Shown here: positions 1 to 8,863 of the stretch, one piece after another
Numbering within the stretch: position 1 is the stretch's first letter
How the letters are laid out: the number at the start of each line of letters is the position of its first letter
NCBI GenBank assembly: GCA_036652035.1
Contig: JAVVWR010000076.1
Coordinates: 1-12,356, forward strand
Reading direction: 5' to 3'
Source: JAEZVV01 sp036652035
GTDB taxonomy: Bacteria > Pseudomonadota > Gammaproteobacteria > Burkholderiales > Burkholderiaceae_F
DNA: 12,356 nucleotides
Translations under genes and position numbers: made by a program
Notes under the pieces: generated by a model
Database searches by the model: none
What the model was told of the DNA's origin: nothing
The model's input: only the letters and a program-made list of their open reading frames with translations

Positions 1-685
1 TCAGCTGGTAGCCGCCGGGGTAGGTGATGGTCTCGCCGGTCTTGCGGTTGGCGTCGTCAAAGCTGGCGGTGCCGCTCGTGGTCTGGTTGCGCACGTGGTC
101 GGTATCAGACCAGGCGCTGCGGTTGTCGGCCGCGTCCCAGGTGCTGGTGGTGGTGCGAAGCAGGCTGCCGTCGGCGGCCAGGAGCTTGGTCTCCACCAGC
201 CGGCCCGCCGCGTCGTGGCGGTAGAGCGTGCGCTGGCCCTTGGGGTCGGTGCGCTCGCTGGGGCGGCCGGCTGCGTCGTAGGCGGTGAGAATCTTCTGCC
301 CCAGGGGAAAGATCTCGGCCACCACGCGGTCGTTGCGGTCGTATTCAAAGCGGTGGGTGCTGCCCATGGCGTCGGTGAGCTCGACCAGGTTGCCACGGAC
401 ATCGTAGCGGGCGCGGGTCTTGCCGCCCAGCGCGTCGGTCGCTTCGACCAGCTGGCCCAGCGCGTCGTAGGCGTAGTAGCGCGCCTTGCCGTAGGCGTCG
501 GTTTCGCTGATCTTCTGGCCGCGCTTGTCGTAGGCCACGCCTTGCGTTGAGGACTCCTCACCGCGCCGGGTGGCGTTGACCAGGGTGCGGCTGGTGGGGC
601 GCTCAAGCGCGTCAAAGCGCAGCCGTTCCGTGTAGCTGGGGGATTCCCATGAAAAAGGGCAGAGCCACGCCCTGCCCTTTCTCAT
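1..685 (-). CDS. RHS/YD-repeat protein, partial; probably a 5'-truncated fragment
   Basis: The coding frame (codons complementary to positions 2-4, 5-7 and so on) is open from about 685 through the left edge, so the C-terminus lies outside the window. It translates into tandem YD/RHS repeats, for example YAYDALGQLVEATDALGG, FEYDRNDRV, YDAAGRPSERTDPKGQ and RHDAAGRLVETK; at least five repeats are visible. Such repeats form the beta-barrel shell of RHS polymorphic toxins or of cell-surface proteins. No signal peptide, core PxxxxDPxGL motif or toxin tip is in view. Recognisable RHS sequence begins only near position 643. The nearest in-frame ATG (683-685) lies just outside the gltA terminator stem, so the first dozen or so codons are the hairpin itself and no convincing ribosome site precedes them. 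This looks like the remains of a longer gene, or a displaced RHS tip, rather than an intact start. Family assignment is confident; whether it is expressed is not. Confidence 0.6.
   Translation of the reverse strand, partial: MRKGRAWLCPFSWESPSYTERLRFDALERPTSRTLVNATRRGEESSTQGVAYDKRGQKISETDAYGKARYYAYDALGQLVEATDALGGKTRARYDVRGNLVELTDAMGSTHRFEYDRNDRVVAEIFPLGQKILTAYDAAGRPSERTDPKGQRTLYRHDAAGRLVETKLLAADGSLLRTTTSTWDAADNRSAWSDTDHVRNQTTSGTASFDDANRKTGETITYPGGYQL
651..680 (-). terminator. Rho-independent terminator of the sdh-gltA transcript
   Basis: A 9-bp perfect stem, AAAGGGCAG (654-662) pairing with CTGCCCTTT (672-680), encloses a 9-base loop. On the minus strand, the direction of gltA, it is followed by a run of T ending near 652. 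It begins 18 bases past the gltA stop codon. The inner stem is GC-rich and the outer part is A/T, as in a classical intrinsic terminator. It ends the gntR/sdh/gltA strand and separates it from the RHS fragment. Confidence 0.85.
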
Positions 686-698
686 CGCTGGTTGGAGT

Positions 699-2015
<1,317 letters not shown>

Positions 2016-2047
2016 TCTCGTTCCTTGTTCAAGTCACCCCGTGGGGA

Positions 2048-2311
2048 TCAGGCAGAACGCAACCTCTCGAGCAGGCTGCGCATGGTGGTGCTGGCAAGCT
2101 CCTCGGGCAGTGGCCTGCGCTCGAGAAGCAAGTCCAGCAATTCGTTGTCAGTCAGGTCCAGCAGGCGGTCGAACTCGATCACATCGGCATCGGTGAGCGC
2201 GTCTTGCTCGCGATCGAGGAACCGCGTCAATACGATGTCATTTTCGAGCAGACCCCGGCGCGCGCGCCAACGCAGGCGGCGCCGCTCTGCAGCCAACTTG
2301 TCATCGCTCAT
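2048..2311 (-). CDS. sdhE: Succinate dehydrogenase FAD assembly factor (SdhE/CptB family)
   Basis: A small 87-residue cytoplasmic protein of the SdhE (YgfY, Sdh5) family, which promotes covalent attachment of FAD to SdhA. The diagnostic RGxxE motif is visible as RGLLEND (R19, G20, E23), followed by the acidic helical segment expected for this five-helix fold (FLDREQDALTDADVIEFDRLL). Length matches the family (about 80-95 residues). The ATG at 2309-2311 begins 4 bases after the sdhB stop codon and has no strong ribosome site, which suggests translational coupling to sdhB. The stop lies 32 bases before gltA. In E. coli the gene is far from sdh; here it sits between sdhB and gltA, which fits its role as a chaperone for the flavoprotein encoded two genes upstream. 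Confidence 0.93.
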   Translation of the reverse strand: MSDDKLAAERRRLRWRARRGLLENDIVLTRFLDREQDALTDADVIEFDRLLDLTDNELLDLLLERRPLPEELASTTMRSLLERLRSA

Positions 2312-2315
2312 AAGG

Positions 2316-3074
2316 CTAGACCGTCCGCCGCACCATCAGTTCCTTGATCTTGCCGATCGCGCGCGTTGGGTTGAGCCCCTTGGGGCACACATCGACGCAA
2401 TTCATGATCGTGTGGCAGCGGAACAGGCGGTAGGGATCTTCAAGATGGTCGAGGCGCTCGGCGGTGGCTTCGTCGCGGCTGTCGGCGATGAAACGGTAGG
2501 CCTGGAGCAGGCCGGCCGGGCCGACGAACTTGTCGGGGTTCCACCAGAAGCTCGGGCAGCTGGTCGAGCAGCACGCGCACAGGATGCACTCGTAAAGGCC
2601 GTCGAGTTCCTCGCGCTGCTCGGGCGACTGCTTGCGCTCCTTCTCGGGCGGCGGCGTGTCGTTGATCAGGAAGGGCTTGACCGAGTGGTACTGGTTGAAG
2701 AAGTGCGTCATGTCCACGATCAGGTCGCGGATCACGGGCAGCCCGGGCAAGGGGCGCAGAACGATGGGCTGGGCCAGCTCATTGAGATTGGTGATGCAGG
2801 CCAGACCGTTCTTGCCGTTGATGTTCATCGCGTCCGAGCCGCACACCCCTTCGCGGCACGAGCGCCGGAAACTGAGCGAATCGTCGCCGTCGCTCTTGAT
2901 GCGCATCAGCGCGTCGAGCAGCATCTTGTCGGTCGGCATCAGCTCGACCTCGAGCTTTTGCATGTAAGGCTTGGCGTTCTGGTCCGGGTCGTAGCGGTAG
3001 ATCTCGAACTTCACCACTCGCTTGGCCGTCGCATTGACCAGAGCCTGGTTTTCCGTGTTGCTGTTGGCGGTCAT
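2316..3074 (-). CDS. sdhB: Succinate dehydrogenase iron-sulfur subunit
   Basis: The iron-sulfur subunit of complex II; it passes electrons from the FAD of SdhA to ubiquinone at the membrane anchor. The 252 residues carry all cluster ligands. The 2Fe-2S ligands are in SCREGVCGSD and GLAC (C73, C78, D81, C93). The 4Fe-4S ligands are C163, C166 and C169 in CILCACC, with C230 in VCPKG. The 3Fe-4S ligands are C173, C220 and C226. The C-terminal half is nearly the textbook SdhB sequence (CPSFWWNPDKFVGPAGLLQA). The N-terminus is about 14 residues longer than in E. coli; there is no internal methionine before residue 38, so the ATG at 3072-3074 is the only sensible start, with GAGAGA upstream. It lies 10 bases after sdhA and 4 bases before sdhE, within the sdhCDABE operon. 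Confidence 0.97.
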   Translation of the reverse strand: MTANSNTENQALVNATAKRVVKFEIYRYDPDQNAKPYMQKLEVELMPTDKMLLDALMRIKSDGDDSLSFRRSCREGVCGSDAMNINGKNGLACITNLNELAQPIVLRPLPGLPVIRDLIVDMTHFFNQYHSVKPFLINDTPPPEKERKQSPEQREELDGLYECILCACCSTSCPSFWWNPDKFVGPAGLLQAYRFIADSRDEATAERLDHLEDPYRLFRCHTIMNCVDVCPKGLNPTRAIGKIKELMVRRTV

Positions 3075-3084
3075 GGTCGGTCTC

Positions 3085-4857
3085 TCAGAACGTGCGCTTC
3101 TTCGGCGCGAAGCTGGGGACGGTCAGCGGCTGGGTCTTGACCGGCTTGTAGTCGAGCCGGTTGCCTTCCGAATACCACAGCGTGTGGCGCATCCACTGGG
3201 CGTCGTCGCGCTCGGGGAAGTCATCGCGCGCATGCGCGCCGCGGCTCTCGGCGCGCACCGCGGCCGAGGTGATGGTGGCCTTGGCCACTTCGATCAGGTT
3301 GTCGAGCTCGAGAGCCTCAACCCGCGCGGTGTTGAAGACCTTGGACTTGTCGGCAATCGCGACGTTCTTGACCCGCTCGGCGATCGCGTAGATCTTCTCG
3401 CGGCCCTCTTCCATGATCGGCCCGGTGCGGAACACGCCACAGTGCTTCTGCATGGTCTTGCGGATGTCGTTGGCAACGTCCTGGACCTTCTCGCCGTCCT
3501 TGGCCGCGTCGAGCCGCGCCAGGCGCGCGAGCGTGGCCGCGCCAGCCTCGGCGGGCAGCTCCTTGTTCTCGCGGCGCTTGAGCCCGGATTCGACAATGTG
3601 GTTGCCAGCGGCGCGACCAAACACCACCAGGTCGAGCAGGGAGTTGGTGCCCAGGCGGTTGGCGCCATGAACGCTGACGCAGGCGCACTCACCGATCGCA
3701 TAAAGACCGTTGATCACGGCATTGGGGTTGCCGTCCTTGGGAGCGACGACCTGGCCGTGGATATTGGTCGGGATGCCACCCATCTGGTAGTGGATGGTGG
3801 GCACAACCGGAATCGGCTCCTTGATCGGATCGACGTTCGAGAACTTGATCGCGATCTCGCGGATCGAGGGCAGGCGCTTCATGATGGTCTCGGCACCGAG
3901 GTGGTCGAGCTTGAGAAGCACGTAATCCTTGTCGGGGCCGCAGCCGCGGCCTTCCTTGATCTCCTGGTCCATCGAGCGGCTGACGAAGTCGCGCGGCGCG
4001 AGGTCCTTGAGCGTGGGCGCGTAGCGCTCCATGAAGCGCTCGCCGTTGCAGTTGAGCAGAATGCCGCCCTCGCCGCGAACGCCCTCGGTGATCAGAACGC
4101 CAGCGCCCGCCACCCCGGTCGGGTGGAACTGCCAGAACTCCATATCCTCGAGCGGAATGCCGGCACGCGCGGCCATGCCCAGACCGTCGCCGGTATTGAT
4201 GAAGGCATTGGTCGAGGCGGCAAAGATCCGGCCCGCGCCCCCGGTGGCGAGCACCGTGGTCTTGGCTTCCAGGATCATCACTTCGCCGGTTTCCATTTCC
4301 AGCGCGACCACGCCCACCACATCGCCCTCGGCGTCGCGCACCAGGTCAAGCGCCATCCACTCGACGAAGAACTGGGTGCGCGCGGCCACGTTGCGCTGGT
4401 AGAGCGTGTGCAGAAGCGCGTGACCGGTGCGGTCGGCCGCGGCACAAGCGCGCGGCACGGGCTTTTCGCCAAAGTTGGCGGAGTGGCCGCCAAACGGGCG
4501 CTGGTAGATCGTGCCGTCGGCGTTGCGGTCAAACGGCATGCCGAAGTGCTCAAGCTCGTAGACGACCTTGGGCGCTTCGCGGCACATGAACTCGATCGCG
4601 TCCTGGTCGCCCAGATAGTCCGAGCCCTTGACGGTATCGAACATGTGCCAGAGCCAGTTGTCCTCGTTCATGTTGCCAAGGCTGGCGCCGATGCCGCCTT
4701 GGGCCGCCACGGTGTGGCTGCGGGTGGGAAAAACTTTCGAGAGCACCGCGACGTTGAGACCGGCCTGCGCCAGTTGCAGCGAGGCGCGCATGCCGGAGCC
4801 GCCGGCACCGACGATCACCGCGTCAAAGCGGCGGCGGGGAATCTGGGTTGCTGCCAT
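3085..4857 (-). CDS. sdhA: Succinate dehydrogenase flavoprotein subunit
   Basis: The catalytic subunit of complex II, which oxidises succinate to fumarate on the cytoplasmic face of the inner membrane. The 590 residues match E. coli SdhA (588). The N-terminal dinucleotide fold is at residues 13-23 (AVIVGAGGSGM). The FAD-linking histidine is H48 in TRSHTVAAQGG. Active-site residues equivalent to those of E. coli are in place: H245 (FHPTG), R289 (APRDFVSRSM), H356 (IHYQMGGIPTN) and R401 (GANRLGTNSLL). The C-terminal domain, with WMRHTLWY and YKPVKTQPLT, is complete. The ATG at 4855-4857 has GGAGAG upstream and lies 4 bases after sdhD. All residues needed for activity appear present, and SdhE for its flavinylation is encoded in the same operon. 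Confidence 0.98.
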   Translation of the reverse strand: MAATQIPRRRFDAVIVGAGGSGMRASLQLAQAGLNVAVLSKVFPTRSHTVAAQGGIGASLGNMNEDNWLWHMFDTVKGSDYLGDQDAIEFMCREAPKVVYELEHFGMPFDRNADGTIYQRPFGGHSANFGEKPVPRACAAADRTGHALLHTLYQRNVAARTQFFVEWMALDLVRDAEGDVVGVVALEMETGEVMILEAKTTVLATGGAGRIFAASTNAFINTGDGLGMAARAGIPLEDMEFWQFHPTGVAGAGVLITEGVRGEGGILLNCNGERFMERYAPTLKDLAPRDFVSRSMDQEIKEGRGCGPDKDYVLLKLDHLGAETIMKRLPSIREIAIKFSNVDPIKEPIPVVPTIHYQMGGIPTNIHGQVVAPKDGNPNAVINGLYAIGECACVSVHGANRLGTNSLLDLVVFGRAAGNHIVESGLKRRENKELPAEAGAATLARLARLDAAKDGEKVQDVANDIRKTMQKHCGVFRTGPIMEEGREKIYAIAERVKNVAIADKSKVFNTARVEALELDNLIEVAKATITSAAVRAESRGAHARDDFPERDDAQWMRHTLWYSEGNRLDYKPVKTQPLTVPSFAPKKRTF

Positions 4858-4861
4858 GAAA

Positions 4862-5224
4862 TCAAACTCTCCAGAGAATCTGCACGGACCCGATGGCGCA
4901 GCCGAGCAGCCACAGAATGGTCAGGACGTGCAGCGTGAGGCGCACGGCCACCGACTTGACGTAGTCCATCCAGATGTCGCGGATGCCGATCCAGGCATGA
5001 AAAAAGAGCGCGAACAGCGCCAGGAGCGTGAAGACCTTCATCCAGGTCGGCGCGAAGAGCCCCGCCCACTGCTCGTAGTTGAGGCCGGGAGCAAACAGCG
5101 CGTACCCACCGAGAACGATCGCGTAGACCGCCAGGATCACGGCGCTGACGCGCTGCCCGAGCCAGTCGCGCAGGCCGTAGCGGGCGCCGGTGACAAGACG
5201 TTTGGAACCGATATTGGCGGCCAT
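4862..5224 (-). CDS. sdhD: Succinate dehydrogenase membrane anchor subunit D
   Basis: The small anchor subunit of complex II; with SdhC it binds heme b and forms the ubiquinone site. The frame is open far upstream (to 5941), but that extension is antisense-like sequence without family resemblance. The ATG at 5222-5224 gives a 120-residue product of normal size (E. coli 115). Three hydrophobic helices are seen at roughly residues 25-45, 60-82 and 93-117. The conserved signature FHAWIGIRDIWMDYVK supplies the likely quinone-site and heme-side residues (H76, D87, Y88), as in SdhD proteins generally. Its start overlaps the sdhC stop by one base (TGATG), and its stop is 4 bases before sdhA, which indicates translational coupling through the operon. 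Confidence 0.95.
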   Translation of the reverse strand: MAANIGSKRLVTGARYGLRDWLGQRVSAVILAVYAIVLGGYALFAPGLNYEQWAGLFAPTWMKVFTLLALFALFFHAWIGIRDIWMDYVKSVAVRLTLHVLTILWLLGCAIGSVQILWRV

Positions 5225-5643
5225 CAGAACACCCCGAAAAGCTTGATCGCAGCCAGCGCGGTGAGCGCCAGGCTCACGCCCAGGACAACGCGCGCGCTGC
5301 TGGCGGCGGCCGTTTTCTCGACGCCGATGTGAAGGTCGAGCACGAGAAAGCGCAGACCGGCAACGAGATGATGGAGAAAGCCCCAGATCAGACCGAGCAG
5401 AACGATCTTGGCCGGCAGGCTGGCGGCCAGGGCCGTGAACTTGTCGAAGCTGATCTCGGACATGATGCTGAGTTCGAACAGCCACAGCAGAAGCGGCAGC
5501 GCAAGGAAAAGCAGGGCGCCGCTGATGCGATGCAGGATCGACACGATGCCCGCCAGCGGAAGCCGGTAAGCGACGATCTGCGAGATGTGGATGTTGCGGA
5601 ACTCGGGGCGCGGTTTCCGGGCGAAATCCTGCGGGGTGCTCAT
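5224..5643 (-). CDS. sdhC: Succinate dehydrogenase cytochrome b556 subunit
   Basis: The cytochrome b subunit of complex II. The 139 residues carry the SdhC signature near the N-terminus, with the quinone-site serine and arginine in SILHRISGALLF (S35, R39). The heme ligand is in FLHHLVAGLRFLVLD (H92 aligns with E. coli H84). Three transmembrane helices fall at about residues 30-55, 75-101 and 115-137. The short N-terminus contains RPEFRNIHISQI, a form typical of proteobacterial SdhC. It is the first structural gene of the operon and overlaps sdhD by one base. The ATG at 5641-5643 has only a weak, distant purine stretch upstream. An 84-base space separates it from gntR and carries a possible promoter. 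Confidence 0.96.
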   Translation of the reverse strand: MSTPQDFARKPRPEFRNIHISQIVAYRLPLAGIVSILHRISGALLFLALPLLLWLFELSIMSEISFDKFTALAASLPAKIVLLGLIWGFLHHLVAGLRFLVLDLHIGVEKTAAASSARVVLGVSLALTALAAIKLFGVF

Positions 5644-5691
5644 TGGTTTTGACTGCCCTGAGTGGTTGAGGTGTGGCGTAGAAACCCTGAC

Positions 5692-5720
5692 ATTTTGGCT
5701 GAAATGCTGCAGCGAACCAA
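5692..5720 (-). promoter_or_regulatory. Possible sigma70-type promoter for sdhC
   Basis: Read on the minus strand, TTGGTT (5715-5720) and CAAAAT (5692-5697) are separated by exactly 17 bases, a fair match to -35 and -10 elements. The site lies in the 84-base space between gntR and sdhC and would give a leader of about 40 bases. I see no terminator between gntR and sdhC, so read-through from gntR is equally possible. This is pattern matching only. Confidence 0.35.
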
Positions 5721-5726
5721 ATCGGG

Positions 5727-6485
5727 TCAGCCGATCGTGTTGCGGTAGTGATGGTCAACCGTGACGCACAGCCCGCGCCGCACCTCGACCGGGCGCTCGC
5801 CATAGGTGTAGGAAACACGCTCAACCAGGAGCAGGGGCGAGCCAGGCGCGACCTGCAGCAGCTCGGCCGCGGCCGCCGGTGCCGCCATCGCGCGCAGGCG
5901 TTCGTCGGCCCGCACCATGCTCGTGCCGAACTCGGTTTCAAAAAAACCGTAGAGCGGCCCGGCGTAGGACGCCAGACGCTCGGCCGTGAGCCCTTTGAAG
6001 GTGGTCCCCGGCAACCAGATCTCGTCGAGCACTTCGGGCTTGCCGGAGAAGCTCAGCAGGCGACGCAGGTAGATCACCGCGTCGCCCGTGCGCAGCTCCA
6101 GCCGGCGGGCGATTTCCGCCGGCGCGCGCAGGTTGCGGCACTCGAGAAAGCGGCTGGTGGCGGGCTCGGGCTCGCCGGCATCGGGCGCGATGCGAAGAAA
6201 GCGAAACTGCGCGCGCGGTTCGTGGTGGGTCGCGACAAACGTGCCCTTGCCCTGGCGGCGCACCAGCAGGTTCTCGGCCGCCAGCTCGTCAACCGCCTTG
6301 CGCACCGTGCCCTGGCTGACCTGGAAACGCGCCGCGAGTTCGAGCTCGCTCGGCACCAGTTCGCCCGGCTTCCATTCGCCGCCCTGCAGGCTCGCGAGCA
6401 ACAGACTCTTGATCTGCTTGTAGAGCGGCGCATAAACCGCGGGCCGATCGGCACGTGCACTGCGGGTTGGGCGATGGCTGGTCAT
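5727..6485 (-). CDS. GntR-family transcriptional regulator, HutC subfamily (UTRA domain)
   Basis: A cytoplasmic DNA-binding repressor or activator. The winged helix-turn-helix occupies about residues 18-87 (APLYKQIKSLLL, PGELVPSELELAARFQVSQG, then the wing RRQGKGTFVA). A UTRA ligand-binding domain follows at about 95-245 and ends in the typical RPVEVRRGLCVTVDHHYRN. I chose the ATG at 6483-6485 (252 residues). A TTG at 6519-6521 would add 12 low-complexity residues and has no ribosome site; the ATG also lacks a strong one. The gene is co-directional with sdhCDABE-gltA and divergent from mdh, so control of both arms and of itself is likely, probably in response to a carboxylate or CoA-linked metabolite. 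That role is inferred from position; the ligand is unknown. Confidence 0.92.
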   Translation of the reverse strand: MTSHRPTRSARADRPAVYAPLYKQIKSLLLASLQGGEWKPGELVPSELELAARFQVSQGTVRKAVDELAAENLLVRRQGKGTFVATHHEPRAQFRFLRIAPDAGEPEPATSRFLECRNLRAPAEIARRLELRTGDAVIYLRRLLSFSGKPEVLDEIWLPGTTFKGLTAERLASYAGPLYGFFETEFGTSMVRADERLRAMAAPAAAAELLQVAPGSPLLLVERVSYTYGERPVEVRRGLCVTVDHHYRNTIG

Positions 6486-6560
6486 GGTGGGCTGGGATCG
6501 GGCCGAAGTGCTTTTCGCCAAGGACGGGACATCCGTCAGATGCTGCGGTGAATCTTTAGT

Positions 6561-6576
6561 CTTATATAAGTTATAT
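6561..6576. promoter_or_regulatory. Palindromic AT-rich element, candidate GntR operator
   Basis: Two overlapping perfect inverted repeats are present. CTTATATAAG (6561-6570) is one; ATATAAGTTATAT (6564-6576) is the other, with arms of six bases around a central G. They overlap the predicted gntR -10 element and its spacer. GntR-family proteins bind short palindromes as dimers, so this is the natural candidate for autoregulation and for control of mdh. No binding consensus for this regulator is known to me, so the assignment is inference. Confidence 0.45.
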
Positions 6577-6589
6577 TACACATATTCAA
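6561..6589 (-). promoter_or_regulatory. Predicted sigma70 promoter of gntR
   Basis: On the minus strand, TTGAAT (6584-6589) and TATAAG (6561-6566) are separated by 17 bases. This is a good match to -35 and -10 consensus and the best in the window. It would start transcription near 6553, giving a leader of about 68 bases before the gntR ATG. The palindromes described separately lie between and across these elements, so a regulator bound there would block this promoter. Confidence 0.6.
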
Positions 6590-6803
6590 TCGACCCAGGC
6601 CGCTCGCCCAAGCGACGGCAGCCAGGCGGTCCAAGGCCGCTTTCGCCCCCCGGGACGACCCCGATACCGGCGTAAACTTCGCTGCACTGCACTGTCATGT
6701 TCACTGGTATGCCCGCCCTCGCCGCCGCTGTGTTTGCCGGTTCCACCGGGCGCCCGCCATTCCCCTGTTTTTCGACCCTCCCTCATCCCGCACGGAGATC
6801 ACG

Positions 6804-7790
<987 letters not shown>

Positions 7791-7807
7791 TCAAGCTCGG
7801 ATCGACC

Positions 7808-8863
7808 ATGAGCGTGAACAGCGCGCCCGCATCTCCGGCCCACGGTCCGGCGGCGGGCGCGTTGTCGCATCCGGACTCGGTCCTGTGGGCGGGTGAAACT
7901 CCGCCCGCCGCCCTGCCGGTCTGCGACCACTACGCCGGGGCCGAGAAGTTCATTCTCAAGGCGCTCGCCTTGCAGGCGGCCAGCGCCAGCCAGGGCCGAG
8001 CGCGCTTTGACATCACCGCCGACTGCGAGGACGGCGCCCCGGTCGGCCGGGAAGCCGAGCACGCCGCGATGATCGCGCGCCACCTCGCCTCGGACGCCAA
8101 TGTCTTCCATCGCGTCGGCCTGCGCATCCACGATCCGGCGAGCCGCCATTGGCGGCAGGACCTCGAGATCGTCGTGCCGGCGGCGGCCGCGCGCCTTGCC
8201 TACGTCGTCGTGCCCAAGCTGCGCTCGATCGACGAGATCGACCAGGTCATCGACCGCCTCGATCGGCTCGCACCCGAACGCAAGATCCCGATCCACGCCT
8301 TGATCGAGACCCATGCCGCGCTGCGCTCGGTCGATGCGATGGCCGCTCACCCGCGCGTCGAGTGCCTCTCCTTCGGGCTGATGGATTTTGTCTCGGCGCA
8401 CCACGGCGCCATTTCCCCCGCCGCGCTGACAAGCCCCGGCCAGTTCGACCATCCGCTCGTGCGTCGCGCCAAGATTGAGATCGCAGCGGCGGCGCACGCT
8501 CACGGCAAGGTCGCCTCGCACAATGTTTCGACCGCGCTGCGCGAGCCCGACCAGGTGGCGAGCGACGCCCGGCGCGCCGCGGCCGAATTTGGCTACAGCC
8601 GGATGTGGAGCATCCATCCGGGCCAGATCGAGGCGATCGTGGCAGCGCTCACGCCCACCCACGCCGAAATTGAACGGGCGGCGGACGTGATTGCCGCCGC
8701 CATCGCCGCCCATTGGGGACCGTCCGTAGAAGACGGCACTGATTCGATGCAGCTGCACGACCGCGCCAGCTACCGGCTTTTCTGGAACCAGTTGCAACGC
8801 GCCCACGCCGCCGGTTGCGCGCTTCCCGCGAGCGCGCGCCGCCACTTCGAGGAGACACCATGA
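7808..8863 (+). CDS. CitE-like CoA-ester lyase (HpcH/HpaI aldolase family)
   Basis: A 351-residue TIM-barrel enzyme of the CitE/malyl-CoA lyase group, which cleaves or forms beta-hydroxyacyl-CoA esters using a divalent metal. Visible family features are DCEDGAP (residues 72-78), the arginine in VGLRIHDP (R106), metal ligands in HALIETHAAL (E167) and SFGLMDFVS (D193), and the C-terminal MWSIHPGQIEAI. It is longer than citrate-lyase beta subunits (about 300), and no citrate lyase alpha, gamma or accessory genes are present, so it is not part of a citrate lyase complex. Candidate substrates are malyl-CoA, beta-methylmalyl-CoA or citramalyl-CoA; sequence alone does not decide. The frame is open upstream into mdh, but the ATG at 7808 fits the family start. 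It begins 17 bases after mdh, and its stop overlaps the prpB start (ATGA), indicating translational coupling. Confidence 0.88.
   Translation: MSVNSAPASPAHGPAAGALSHPDSVLWAGETPPAALPVCDHYAGAEKFILKALALQAASASQGRARFDITADCEDGAPVGREAEHAAMIARHLASDANVFHRVGLRIHDPASRHWRQDLEIVVPAAAARLAYVVVPKLRSIDEIDQVIDRLDRLAPERKIPIHALIETHAALRSVDAMAAHPRVECLSFGLMDFVSAHHGAISPAALTSPGQFDHPLVRRAKIEIAAAAHAHGKVASHNVSTALREPDQVASDARRAAAEFGYSRMWSIHPGQIEAIVAALTPTHAEIERAADVIAAAIAAHWGPSVEDGTDSMQLHDRASYRLFWNQLQRAHAAGCALPASARRHFEETP

Larger units (their letters stand above)
6486..6803. other. Divergent gntR-mdh control region
   Basis: These 318 bases hold no convincing gene; the short frames on both strands have low-complexity Arg/Gly/Pro products. 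The part nearest gntR contains a sharply AT-rich island (about 6551-6590) in otherwise GC-rich sequence, with the predicted gntR promoter and overlapping palindromes. The rest, to the mdh ribosome site (GGAG at 6794-6797), is GC-rich. It includes a short direct repeat (TGCACTGCACTG, about 6683-6694). I could not identify a convincing mdh promoter. If mdh starts from the AT island it would have a leader of roughly 220 bases. Confidence 0.6.

Noticed and set aside
1..615. Minus-strand 204-residue frame ending at position 1-3
   Set aside because: Low-complexity Ala/Pro/Thr/Arg product; the neighbouring minus frame gives clear YD repeats, so this is an out-of-frame shadow.
3022..4938. 638-residue plus-strand frame opposite sdhA
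   Set aside because: Long but fully antisense to a textbook SdhA with all active-site residues; its composition is that of a GC-rich shadow frame.
5225..5941. N-terminal extension of the sdhD frame
   Set aside because: Overlaps sdhC and gntR out of frame and has no family resemblance; the ATG at 5224 gives the normal SdhD length.
6484..6786. Two short frames in the gntR-mdh region (plus 6484-6675, minus 6586-6786)
   Set aside because: They cover the promoter island or low-complexity GC-rich sequence, with no ribosome sites or motifs.
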